Part shown: positions 17,414 through 26,369 of the stretch, in pieces | Layout: each line of letters starts with the position of its first letter | Position numbering within the stretch: the first letter of the stretch is position 1 | Source: Thermoplasmatales archaeon | GTDB taxonomy: Archaea; Thermoplasmatota; Thermoplasmata; Thermoplasmatales; Thermoplasmataceae | Direction of reading: 5' to 3' | Length of the DNA stretch: 64,000 nucleotides | Assembly (NCBI GenBank): GCA_016806715.1 | Contig: CP060531.1 | Location: forward strand, 1,845,966-1,909,965 | Program-made: the position numbers and the translations under genes | Notes under the pieces: generated by a model | Seen by the model: the letters and a program-made list of their open reading frames with translations, nothing else | Told to the model about the DNA's origin: nothing | The model's database searches: none

Positions 17414-18040
17414 ATGTTAGATAAGAAAGAAAATGTGAAGGTAGTTGATGCAATGAAGTTTCCACCAGAAGTTAGACAAAGTAAAATCCTGGAGGAATTT
17501 CTTTCAATAAAGCCTGGAGAGGTGCTGGAGATTATTGCTCCTCATGATCCTGAACACCTGCTTCGGCACATGGCTCATGAAGGGCTTCCAGTGGACATGG
17601 GTGCATATTATTCCCAAGCAAATCCAGACGGTACTCATTCAGGTTTTTTCAAGAAACTGAAAAACGCCGAGGAAAGAATCAAGATCACAAGCTTTGAAGA
17701 TGAAAGCGTTTTTTCTGAGAAACAGTTCAATCCTGTAGGTATATACTCAGGAAACAACTACAAAGTAATTCTTGCGTACATAAAGGCAGGGCAGTTTATT
17801 CCCGTTCATTCTCCAGGTACAGATCTTATATTTTCTGTGTACAAGGGAACAGGCGTTGGAGTATTCGGTGACAAGGAAGTGTCATTAAAGCCGGGAAGCG
17901 TTATAATAGTTCCTGGTGGTGAAAAGAGGGGAATCAGGGCAACTACTGATATGGAAGGCTTACACATTGTGTCGCCAATCCCAGATGAAAAAGATCACAT
18001 GGAAGTAGTCCGCAAGCTGGCCGTAAACGAGTTTCAGTGA
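17414..18040 (+). CDS. DUF2249-cupin fusion protein
   Basis: 208 residues in two parts. Residues about 30-95 resemble DUF2249 ('KPGEVLEIIAPHDPEHLLRHM'), a small TusA-like domain found with hemerythrins and denitrification genes. Residues about 115-200 form a single cupin barrel ('PVHSPGTDLIFSVYKGTG', 'LKPGSVIIVPGG'). Only one clear cupin metal-ligand His is visible, so metal binding is uncertain. Likely cytoplasmic sensor or small-molecule binder. It follows the NnrS-like gene in the same direction and ends at a strong hairpin. Confidence 0.65.
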   Translation: MLDKKENVKVVDAMKFPPEVRQSKILEEFLSIKPGEVLEIIAPHDPEHLLRHMAHEGLPVDMGAYYSQANPDGTHSGFFKKLKNAEERIKITSFEDESVFSEKQFNPVGIYSGNNYKVILAYIKAGQFIPVHSPGTDLIFSVYKGTGVGVFGDKEVSLKPGSVIIVPGGEKRGIRATTDMEGLHIVSPIPDEKDHMEVVRKLAVNEFQ

Positions 18041-18047
18041 AGTATAT

Positions 18048-18069
18048 ATCTCCCAGTAACGTGGGAGAT
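18048..18069 (+). terminator. Hairpin after the cupin gene
   Basis: Perfect 8-bp stem ATCTCCCA/TGGGAGAT with a 6-nt loop, starting 8 nt after the stop codon at 18040. It probably marks the transcript end. Confidence 0.5.
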
Positions 18070-18305
18070 CATTCTGGAGACCTAAGTCCGGCATCTTTTT
18101 TTGAACCGACGCCTTTCTGGTAAACAAGTTCTTTGCGAACGGTCTTTATAGGATGCTGCATGATCGACTAGCTTAACAATCCTCTTTTTTTTTTGGACTA
18201 TGGCGGGAAATGTTCTTCTCTGTACATCGTAAGATTTCTGAGAGTGTGACTTAAGGCGCATTAATCCACTAGGAAGGGCCATTGAGATTTACTTTTTTCT
18301 GAAAA

Positions 18306-18484
18306 TTAAAAAAATCCAATCTTGAGTGTAGTCATAACTACGTGGTCCTGCCTGGCTGTTATATCACCCAACTGTGAAAGCACTCTCTTGTCCTTAAGTT
18401 CAAGCATTACACTGTTCATGCTGAGGAAACCGAGAGCCCACTCACAACTCTTCAATCTTGAACCATCAACTTCATAATGATATC
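18306..18484 (-). other. Short minus-strand frame, possible gene remnant
   Basis: The frame reads '..EWALGFLSMNSVMLEL..' and ends '..HVVMTTLKIGFF' before a TAA. Composition is protein-like. If the internal ATG at 18419 is used, the product is 37 residues. I do not recognise it; it may be the tail of a gene destroyed by the surrounding insertions. Confidence 0.25.
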
Positions 18485-18867
18485 ACCCGGGAAGTTATAA
18501 TAAGCCCTTCCGTGGATAACTGTCAAACTATATAGCGTATTTTTCACTATTTTCTTACATAGTACTTTGCGTATCCATAAGCAGTTAATAGGCGAAAGTG
18601 GTGATCAACGTAATTTTGACTCCGGTGGCATGATTTATTTTTGTCACGGGCTGAAATCATAGATGAATTATTCATTTTTATAGAAACTCGTCATCTGAAC
18701 CCTGTTCTTCTTTTCATCATATAAGAATACTCTGTTACCCTCATCCTGTGTTATTTCGTGAGTGTCATCGCAGTACGGTTTATTGCCGGATAACCCGCAT
18801 GCGCAGAGATAAATTTTTTCCCCATTTATCTCAATTTCATACGGCTGGTTCCTTTCATGTAATACTA

Positions 18868-20080
18868 GATTAGCGTTCGCTTAATTCCTATGCTATTGTG
18901 ATATCATCCATTTTATACTTCCATCTAAAGATGACAGGAGACTTGTTAATTTCCTGGAAGTACTGATCAATCCTGTCCTTCAGTTCATCCATGCTTTTTA
19001 CCCTGATCTCACGGAGCATGGTCCTGGCTAGTTTGCTGAAAAGTGTCTACACTATGTTGAGCCATTAGCCATGCTTTGGAGTAAAGACAAAGTCAAACCC
19101 TTTTGGCACTGTCAGCAGGAATTCCCTCGATTTCGCCGATGTGTGCACACTTAGATTATCCAGAATAACCCTTATCCTCTTATCTTTGGGATACGACGAA
19201 TCCAGTTTCTTCAGGAATGCTATGAAATCATTGCTGTTATGTGTTCTGCTCACAGTTTCCGTAACAATACCGGAATGCAGGTCTATGCCTGCCAAAAGGG
19301 ACAGAGTGCCCAGCCTCTTATACTCATAATCCCTCGTGGCAGATGGATACTTTCCGGGAACGGGAGGGAGCTCCTCTGATGTCATTGATATTGCCTGCAT
19401 TCCCGGCTTCTCATCGAATGATACGGTTATTGTGTCCTTCAGCTCGGGTATTATGAAACCATTGTTGATCATGTCCACCTCCTTGTATACGTGCAGTACC
19501 GTGGCCATTTTTCCCTCAAAGTCAGGATCCCTCTTTTCCACATAGTACCTGATTTTGTGAGGTTTTATCTCCGCCTCATTGAGTATTTCGAAGACTGTGG
19601 ATCTGCTTATATTCTTAAGGGATGACCTGTTCTTCCTTATGTGTCCGGTCAAGAGGGTATAGGGCCAGAGCTCGTCCGGGTATCCATGTTCCGCTGGTTT
19701 TGTGCATGCAAGGTTAAGGATCCATGACTTATCATCATCTGTAATCGTTCTGGGCTTTCCAGGTCTTGGAAGATCGTTCAGTGCAGCCTCCATGCCAAAT
19801 TCCCTCAGCTTTGACAGGCATTTCTTCACCGTATTCTTGTTCATGCCGTTCCTTGCTGCAATCCTGTCGTCGCTGTAATCCTCAAGATAATCGAGGATTA
19901 TGGATGCCCTTGTTACTCTCCTCTTTTCCTCCTTCATCGATGACCTGATTCTCCTGAGCTTGTTCAGATCCTCTTCTGAAAGGTCTGGCTTTGGATATTT
20001 TCTCTTAAAAACCATTTATATCGCAAGTATAACGTAAATGAAGATATAAAGATAGACTAGTAATTAAGCGAACGATAATC
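18868..20080 (-). mobile_element. IS630-family insertion sequence
   Basis: 1213 bp bounded by 19-bp terminal inverted repeats: 18868-18886 GATTAGCGTTCGCTTAATT and the complement of 20062-20080 GATTATCGTTCGCTTAATT, 18 of 19 matching. TA dinucleotides flank it (18866-18867 and 20081-20082), the target duplication expected for IS630/Tc1 elements. One transposase gene, broken, fills it on the minus strand. It inserted into the CDGSH gene. Confidence 0.9.
18888..20015 (-). pseudogene. IS630-family transposase with two nonsense codons
   Basis: N-terminal helix-turn-helix region (about 20-115), then a DDE domain with the first Asp in 'VSFDEKPG' and the second in 'VILDNLSVH'. The reading frame stops at 19065-19067, after 'FTPKHG', where a Ser is usual, and again at 19047-19049. 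The second stop replaces the expected catalytic Glu of 'NxVE'. The same frame then continues intact through 'FSKLARTMLREI' to a natural stop at 18888. No frameshift is seen, so decay is by two point changes. The copy cannot transpose by itself. Confidence 0.88.
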
Positions 20081-20131
20081 TAGTCTTGACATAATGCTCA
20101 TGTATACAATAGTATCTTGTATTTATACCCA

Positions 20132-20368
20132 TTAGATAGGTGCATCTCTTAGCACGTCCTCCGGAACCTTGCCGACTTTTTCAGTTCCGTCAGTATCCTT
20201 GAGATCTAAAAAAATTTAGACTCTGAGCCTTCCATTTTTTTGCTTTTAGCGTAGTATTTCAACACTGTCCAGAAAATAGTTCCATACAAACGGGTCAGAC
20301 CCCGGGTGTTTCTCAAACGAAACCTTTTGCGATTCCGTCATATATAATCCAACCTTCAGAACTTTCAT
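20132..20368 (-). pseudogene. Remnant of IS200/IS605-type OrfB (TnpB) N-terminus
   Basis: Starts ATG at 20368. The first frame reads 'MKVLKVGLYMTESQKVSFEKH...FVWNYFLD', the classic beginning of OrfB/TnpB proteins, then breaks. Other frames continue with 'YYAKSKKMEG', 'ILTELKKS' and 'KVPEDVLRDA', which match successive pieces of the same family's next 50 residues. At least two frameshifts and a stop are needed; the rest of the gene is absent. Confidence 0.55.
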
Positions 20369-20519
20369 TTGCATTTAATGGGCAACTCTATTATTTTTAA
20401 ACTCATGGGCTCCATTTATTCCCCGCCCAAGGAAATCAAGTTTTCTGCTCACGTTTACGTAAAAGAAATGCTATGCAAAGCTTTCAGATGGGGTTTCTAA
20501 CGTAATGCAGGGTCAACTG

Positions 20520-20852
20520 TTACTTGCTTTGTGGTTCGGTCCTATTATCAGCATCCCTCCATCCTTTCATCCCCTCCCTATATCTAAAGACATTTGTGTA
20601 GCCTAAGTTCTCAAGTTTTCGTGCGACTTTCTCGGAAGTGCTGCACGAAGCGTTTCCGCAATAAGTCACTATCTTTTTATCCTTTTTGGCAGGGAGGAGC
20701 CGCTGCTTCAAATTGAATTCCTTAAGTGGAATATTAATAGCCGTAGGAATATGCCTTTTTGCATAACTCTTCTGGGGCAATGCATCAATCAGCAAGATGA
20801 CCTCTCCGCTCTCGATCAACTCCTTCAATTCACAGGTTTTAATCGCTCTCAC
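20520..20852 (-). CDS. Rhodanese-like sulfurtransferase
   Basis: 110 residues, a single rhodanese domain. 'LIDALPQKSYAKRHIPTAINIP' is the entry motif and 'VTYCGNASCSTS' the active-site loop, with candidate catalytic Cys65. It transfers sulfane sulfur to thiol or cyanide acceptors. Stand-alone on the minus strand, 340 bp before the divergent flavin reductase gene. The start codon ATG at 20852 leaves little N-terminal extension, as usual. Confidence 0.85.
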   Translation of the reverse strand: MRAIKTCELKELIESGEVILLIDALPQKSYAKRHIPTAINIPLKEFNLKQRLLPAKKDKKIVTYCGNASCSTSEKVARKLENLGYTNVFRYREGMKGWRDADNRTEPQSK

Positions 20853-21195
20853 ATTCGCTCACAGGCAATGATACTGCGGATACATTTCTTTTTTGACCCT
20901 TAATACTCTGGGCTATCTACTCTTCCCCTTTCTTTGACCAATGATTCAAACAACCCTTCTCCTGTCTTTGTGGAGATGCATTGTTTTCCAGTTCCTGGCT
21001 AGCACTAATGTGGAAACACAAGAAGCAATGGATGGGTTAGGCATAAAATGATTGGGACGTGAAAACGAAATAAAAGAATATCTGGCAAAAATCATCCCAC
21101 TGGAGCCCCTTTTGGTGACTCTCAGCAACATTCAAAGTGCTAAATACATCCCAGTTCCAAAATATTTAATCCGTATTCATAATGAGGAAAATGAC

Positions 21196-21921
21196 ATGTC
21201 ACTGTATCAAGGAAGAACTGAATTTAGGGGAAAAACTATGGAGACACCCGCAATTAAGACATTCTTTTTTGATAAGCCGGGTAGTTTTGATTTCGTTCCC
21301 GGTCAACATATTGTTCTGAAAATACCTGACCTGAATGAAGACCCGAAAGGTAATTCCAGGATATTTTCAATTACTTCTCGTCCAGCGGACGACTTTATAT
21401 CGATCAGTACAAAGGTATCCGGGCAGAATTCCATCTTCAAAGAGAGATTGGATAGCCTGGAACCCGGAGCTGAAGTCGAGGTCATTGGACCAAGTGGGAA
21501 CTTCACGCTTGACAAGTCAGATTCTGAAGCAGTTCTTGTTTGTGGAGGCATCGGAATAACGCCTTTCATTAGCATAATAAGAAGCAACTATGTTCTCGAA
21601 AAACCGCGGAGAATAGTACTTATCCATTCTACGACATCCAGGGAGGAGACTCCTTTTCGTGAAGAACTAGACAATATCGTCAAAGCGGGGGATTGGCTAA
21701 GACTTCAGAGGTTTCACACTCGAGAAGCATCTGCAGGGACAGATTTCATATCAGGGCATATTAATGCTGCCGCGCTAGTTGAGTCAATTGGAAATACCGT
21801 TGGAAAGCAATTCTATATATCAGGTCCCCCCTCGTTTGTGGAAGACTTATCCGATATGCTGAAAACCGCTTTGAAAATCGACCCGAGGTATATCAGGACC
21901 GAACGCTTTTATGGTTATTAA
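21196..21921 (+). CDS. FAD/NAD(P)H oxidoreductase of ferredoxin-NADP reductase type
   Basis: About 241 residues. FAD-binding barrel with 'RIFSITSRP' (RxYS-like motif), then the NAD(P) domain with 'VCGGIGITPFISII' and 'YISGPPSFVEDL', ending in an aromatic 'RTERFYGY'. Same architecture as the reductase half of flavohemoglobins and of phenol hydroxylase reductases, but with no globin or 2Fe-2S domain, so it must serve a separate acceptor. ATG 21196 is preferred over an upstream TTG because GAGG lies 7 nt before it and an A/T-rich TATA-like AAAATATTTA sits about 30 nt upstream. Partner unknown; hemerythrin-like or CDGSH proteins are possible. Confidence 0.8.
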   Translation: MSLYQGRTEFRGKTMETPAIKTFFFDKPGSFDFVPGQHIVLKIPDLNEDPKGNSRIFSITSRPADDFISISTKVSGQNSIFKERLDSLEPGAEVEVIGPSGNFTLDKSDSEAVLVCGGIGITPFISIIRSNYVLEKPRRIVLIHSTTSREETPFREELDNIVKAGDWLRLQRFHTREASAGTDFISGHINAAALVESIGNTVGKQFYISGPPSFVEDLSDMLKTALKIDPRYIRTERFYGY

Positions 21922-22484
21922 CAACCAATTTAGTCAAAGCTCACGACATGCACTTATCGTAAAAGTTTCGGTAGATACGAAACGCATGATGGATTTCGAT
22001 AAAAAAATACGATTTAAGAGCCTATACACATTGCGTTCGAGTACTTATCAGTCCTGCTCCGAGAACTCTAAAGCCCATGAAAATTTCTTTTAATCGTCTA
22101 ATAATGACACTAATTCGGTTTTCTGGAAGAGTAAAAGAATAGTGGTTACTGACACAAAAAAGTGCAAGTTTTCTAATTCATAAATTGATCCACCTCAAGA
22201 AACTGAAAGGAGAGTGGCAGAGAATCATCGTTAAGTAGATTTGTGAAAAACAATGTAATCCAAAGAATCTTTACATATCATAACAGCTGAAAGTATAGGT
22301 TCGGGAAGCTTTGTATGCTTGTTATCAACTCATGAAAAAAAATAAGAGCAGAAACTTCAGATCTCGAACCTTGAACATCCAGCATAATCGTTTTGTAGCC
22401 AAATTACTCCACCGTCACTATCCTACAGACGACAGTGGAGTCTTTTCCCGAAGGAAAGAATGTGTTTGGACATGATTCTCCAGT
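21922..22484. other. Spacer with one stem-loop
   Basis: No convincing gene. Inverted repeat ACTCCAC (22406-22412) and GTGGAGT (22435-22441) with a 22-nt loop lies 44 nt beyond the stop of the minus-strand DUF1059 gene and may be its terminator. Confidence 0.4.
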
Positions 22485-22664
22485 CTATTCTTTGATCGCC
22501 TTTGACATTGCCCTTTCTATCTCAGGTGTGATAGAGTTGAGGTCATGACATCTCTTCCCATGATTGATAATGATCTCCTGTATCTCCTCCCTTGAGCCAA
22601 CACCCTTTACTTCGAAATCGCATGCGAAGCCCAGATCCTTGCAGGCAAATTTTAGTTTTGACAT
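22485..22664 (-). CDS. DUF1059 family small protein
   Basis: 59 residues beginning MSKLKFACKDLGFACDF. The upstream in-frame ATG would add ten residues not seen in the family, so the internal ATG is preferred. Two Cys in 'ACKDLGFACDF', then a helical half with 'INHGKRCHDL'. DUF1059 proteins are small, Cys-containing and of unknown function, common in archaea. A paralogue is at 49799-49984. Confidence 0.8.
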   Translation of the reverse strand: MSKLKFACKDLGFACDFEVKGVGSREEIQEIIINHGKRCHDLNSITPEIERAMSKAIKE

Positions 22665-22957
22665 ATTTTTCATCCGCTCCGATATCAGGTACAATGGAAT
22701 CTAAATTGCCCCAAAGAATTTAGGGTCATTGACTTATACAAATCCCGCTTCATATATCAGACAATAAATTCGCAGGCCAGAGTGACGTGCCAAAGACGTA
22801 GAACAAATGTATCATCTGATAACGACATGACCTTTAGATACACGCGGCAATGACCATCTGACCATATGCAGGGCGCGTTTTGTGAATATTTGTGCCATAA
22901 GTCTTTTAATTGAATCTCACACAAAAAAGATTTATTTTAAATTAGCATAAGTTTTAT

Positions 22958-23308
22958 ATGATCTCTTTGTCCTCGGTGTACGATCCTGAACCAGCTAGCC
23001 CAGGAAAGAGGGTGCTCGTTGATAGATTGTGGCCGAGGGGGATTTCCAAAGAGAGACTAAACCCAAGCATTTGGTTCAAAGAAATTGCACCTTCGAGTGA
23101 ATTGAGAAAGTGGTTTTCACACGAACCCGCGAAGTGGGATGAATTTAGAAGGCTATACTTTCTGGAACTCGACAAGAACCCGGTCACCCTGGATCTATTA
23201 CGGTATTGCAAAAATGAAGACGTGCTGTTTCTATTCTCAGCTAAAAATAAAGAGTATAACAACGCTGTAGCCTTGAAGGAATACGTTCTGAAGCATCTGG
23301 ATATGTGA
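22958..23308 (+). CDS. DUF488 family protein
   Basis: 116 residues. 'VLVDRLWPRGISKERL' and 'WFKEIAPSSELRKWFSHEPAKW' are the hallmark of DUF488 (E. coli YeaO-type), whose function is not settled. Full length for the family. ATG start with a TATA-like region in the A/T-rich 30 nt upstream. It ends just before the aconitase gene and may be co-transcribed with it. Confidence 0.88.
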   Translation: MISLSSVYDPEPASPGKRVLVDRLWPRGISKERLNPSIWFKEIAPSSELRKWFSHEPAKWDEFRRLYFLELDKNPVTLDLLRYCKNEDVLFLFSAKNKEYNNAVALKEYVLKHLDM

Positions 23309-23388
23309 CAGCACATGATTCGTACTGTTGCAATTTAGTTTGTTTGCGACATGCTGAATTTCGATTCGAGAAGGAGTTGAGTTACGAA

Positions 23389-26166
23389 ATGGTGAGCAGT
23401 TTGAACAAAGTAGACAGTAATCTGGCAGAATCTAAACTTAGGCAAGTAAGTTCTATAAAGATTGGTGATAGATCGTATTACTATTTTTCGTTGAAGGCCC
23501 TCGAACGCCTCGGACACGACATATCACGTCTTCCGATAACTATCCGTATCTTCCTAGAATCTCTTATAAGGAATCTGGATATGAACGAGGTAACTGAGAC
23601 TGACGTAGAGAATCTCCTGAAATGGACACCTGAGAATCCAGGTGATTTCGAGATCCCATTTAAGGTTGCGCGGGTACTGATGCAGGACTTCACTGGCGTA
23701 CCAGCTATTGTTGATCTTGCTGCAATGCGTGAAGCTGGCAGAATCAATGGTAGCGACCCCCAGATTATTAATCCGCAGATACCAGTAGACCTTGTAATAG
23801 ATCATTCTGTGCAGGTAGACTTTTGGGGCAAACCTGACGCACTTACACTGAATATTGAGAAGGAGTTTGAGAGAAATGCAGAAAGATACAGATTCTTGAA
23901 ATGGGCACAGTCTTCCTTTAAAAACCTAAGAATTGTTGCACCGTCGGTTGGCATTTGTCATCAGGTGAATCTGGAATATCTGGCTCAAGTCGTCAAGGTC
24001 TCGGAGATGGATGGAAAACAGTATGCTTTTCCAGACACTCTGGTGGGGACCGACTCGCATACCACTATGGTGAACGGTATAGGCGTCCTTGGTTGGGGAG
24101 TTGGTGGAATTGAAGCAGAAGCAGCGATGCTGGGTCAGCCAGTAACCTTCAGATCTCCAGAGGTAGTCGGGTTAAAGTTGAAAGGAAGACTCAAGGGGGG
24201 TGTACTGGCAACTGATCTCCTTCTTACCATTGCGGAAAAGCTCAGGCACAGCAACCTGGTTGACAAGTTTGTCGAGGTTTTCGGGGAAGGGTTATCGACA
24301 CTCGATCCTCCCACAAGAGCAACGCTTTCCAACATGTCCCCGGAATACGGTTGTACTGCGGTACTCTTTCCGGTTGATGAGAAAACACAGGAATATCTCA
24401 GGCTAACGGGAAGAAGTGAAGAGCACATTGGCCTGGTAGAGGCTTACCTAAAGGAGCAGGGTCTATTTGGCCCCCAGGATCAAATCAAGTATTCCGAGGT
24501 AATAGAGGTGGATCTCGAGAGTGTCAACTTTTCTGTTTCCGGTCCGCGACTGCCGGAGCAACACCGCGATCTGGATAAAATCGGAGACAGCCTTCTTGAA
24601 TATATGAAAGAAGGGGGGAGAGATGACATCCATTCACTTATTCGCTTCGAAAACGAAGGGGGACCGGCATTACATGCCCCGGAATTCAAGTTCGATCGAG
24701 CGAATCTGAGATCCTCAAACATTATTCTCGAGGGTAAAGGGGAAACGCTTAATGATGGCGACATTGCCATTGCAGCTATTACCAGTTGCACCAACACCAG
24801 CAATCCAGAAGTCATGGTTGCTGCAGGGATTTTGGCAAGAAACGCCGTAAAAAAGGGATTGAGGGTTGGCAAGAAGGTAAAAACAAGTTTAGCGCCAGGT
24901 TCCCGAGTAGTGTCCGACTATCTTCAAGAATCTGGGTTGCAACCATATTTAGATACTCTAGGGTTTAGCCTGGTAGGTTATGGCTGTACAACATGTATCG
25001 GTAACAGTGGCCCTCTTCAAAAGGAGATTGAAGAAGCAATAGTCAATGACCACATCTTTACTGCTGCGGTTCTTTCTGGCAACAGAAATTTCGAGGCTAG
25101 GATCCATAGAAACGTAAAGGCAAACTATTTGATGTCCCCGCCTTTGGTGGTAGCATTCGCAATAGCAGGAACAGTCTTGATAGATCTAACTCGCAAGCCA
25201 CTGGGACTGGACCTTAATGGCAACAGTGTTTTCCTGAGAGATATATGGCCTAGCTCTGAGGAGATAAGGTATGTTATCGAAAACTCTCTTAAGAGGGATA
25301 TTTTTACGAAGAGATATGCAGACCTCGACCAATATAATCCGATGTGGGTCAAGCTTGATGTACCATCGACTCCATTGTATGCCTGGGATGAAGATAGCAC
25401 CTACATAAGAAAACCACCGTTTTTCGAGGATTTTAAAGTCGAACCAGAGATCAGCAGCCCTGAAATACGGTCTGCGCGAGTGCTCCTGGTTTTGGGAGAT
25501 TCTGTTTCTACTGATCATATTTCACCTGCCGGTTCCTTCGGGAAGGAGACTCCCGCTGGAAAATTCCTTGTTGAGCATGGAGTCAAGAGCGCTGATTTTA
25601 ATTCCTATGGCTCGAGGAGGGGAAATCATGAAGTAATGGCCAGGGGGACATTTGCAAATAACAGATTAAGGAACCTGCTGGTTTCCAGGGAAGGGGGATA
25701 TACAGTACACTTTCCCGACAAGGTAGAGACCAGTGTTTTTGCGGCTTCCTCGGCCTACAGGATGGAAAACACTCCTCTAATAGTGATCGCAGGACAGCAT
25801 TACGGTGTCGGAAGTTCAAGAGACTGGTCAGCGAAAGGGCCTTATCTTCTTGGAGTAAAAGCAGTGATAGCCCAGAGTTACGAGCGAATACATAGAGGTA
25901 ACCTCGTAGGTATGGGTATAATTCCCCTGCAGTTCTTAGATGGGAAAAATTTTGAGAGTCTGAAACTTGATCCGAGCATGCCGATCGACATTTCATTCCC
26001 GAATGGCATAAGACCTGGAGCTAAGGCGGTTCTTCGTTACAAGGAGAAAGAAAGCAACAAAGAGTTGTCAGCAGACCTAATAGTTAGGATAGAGACGCGG
26101 ATTGAGGAAAAGTACATTCACAGTGGTGGGATACTGCAATACGTGCTTGGAAAGTTGCTGAAGTGA
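23389..26166 (+). CDS. acnA: Aconitate hydratase (AcnA type)
   Basis: About 925 residues, typical of the AcnA/IRP1 branch. It isomerises citrate to isocitrate in the TCA cycle with a 4Fe-4S cluster. Cluster ligands lie in 'TSCTNTSNP' and 'GYGCTTCIGNSG'; C-terminal swivel domain with 'GDSVSTDHISPAG' and 'QHYGVGSSRDWSAKGP'. Open sequence reaches back to a GTG at 23305, but ATG 23389 with AAGGAG at 23371 fits the family N-terminus better. Enough conserved residues remain to expect activity. Confidence 0.95.
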   Translation: MVSSLNKVDSNLAESKLRQVSSIKIGDRSYYYFSLKALERLGHDISRLPITIRIFLESLIRNLDMNEVTETDVENLLKWTPENPGDFEIPFKVARVLMQDFTGVPAIVDLAAMREAGRINGSDPQIINPQIPVDLVIDHSVQVDFWGKPDALTLNIEKEFERNAERYRFLKWAQSSFKNLRIVAPSVGICHQVNLEYLAQVVKVSEMDGKQYAFPDTLVGTDSHTTMVNGIGVLGWGVGGIEAEAAMLGQPVTFRSPEVVGLKLKGRLKGGVLATDLLLTIAEKLRHSNLVDKFVEVFGEGLSTLDPPTRATLSNMSPEYGCTAVLFPVDEKTQEYLRLTGRSEEHIGLVEAYLKEQGLFGPQDQIKYSEVIEVDLESVNFSVSGPRLPEQHRDLDKIGDSLLEYMKEGGRDDIHSLIRFENEGGPALHAPEFKFDRANLRSSNIILEGKGETLNDGDIAIAAITSCTNTSNPEVMVAAGILARNAVKKGLRVGKKVKTSLAPGSRVVSDYLQESGLQPYLDTLGFSLVGYGCTTCIGNSGPLQKEIEEAIVNDHIFTAAVLSGNRNFEARIHRNVKANYLMSPPLVVAFAIAGTVLIDLTRKPLGLDLNGNSVFLRDIWPSSEEIRYVIENSLKRDIFTKRYADLDQYNPMWVKLDVPSTPLYAWDEDSTYIRKPPFFEDFKVEPEISSPEIRSARVLLVLGDSVSTDHISPAGSFGKETPAGKFLVEHGVKSADFNSYGSRRGNHEVMARGTFANNRLRNLLVSREGGYTVHFPDKVETSVFAASSAYRMENTPLIVIAGQHYGVGSSRDWSAKGPYLLGVKAVIAQSYERIHRGNLVGMGIIPLQFLDGKNFESLKLDPSMPIDISFPNGIRPGAKAVLRYKEKESNKELSADLIVRIETRIEEKYIHSGGILQYVLGKLLK

Positions 26167-26369
26167 AGATACATCTGACATCTCCTGGCTATGAGAACTG
26201 TTCACTGAACGGAGCTGAGTGGCTGAGAACGAATAAATATTGCTCTTCAAAAACACAAAATCATAGCACCATTATTAGGTTGGGGTGCATCCAGATTTCT
26301 GGTTGGTTGCATTTGGAACCACTAAATTCTTCGGGGTCAAGATAAAGCCAAAGGAAAAGATGGAGAACC

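Larger units (their letters stand above)
18668..20092 (-). pseudogene. CDGSH iron-sulfur protein gene split by an IS630-type element
   Basis: The 3' part (18867 to 18668) encodes a CDGSH-type 2Fe-2S binding motif CACGLSGNKPYCDDTH, but has no start codon: its frame runs into the terminal repeat of the IS. The missing start lies beyond the other IS end: ATG at 20092 followed by TCA AGA C. Removing 18868-20080 and one TA copy gives a continuous 69-residue protein beginning MSRLVLHERNQPYEI. So the element entered at codon 4. CDGSH proteins are small redox proteins with a His-liganded cluster. Gene presumably inactive in this genome. Confidence 0.85.

Noticed and set aside
21052-21195. 48-residue N-terminal extension of the flavin reductase
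   Set aside because: An upstream TTG is open, but GAGG plus a TATA-like box precede ATG 21196 and the family begins there.
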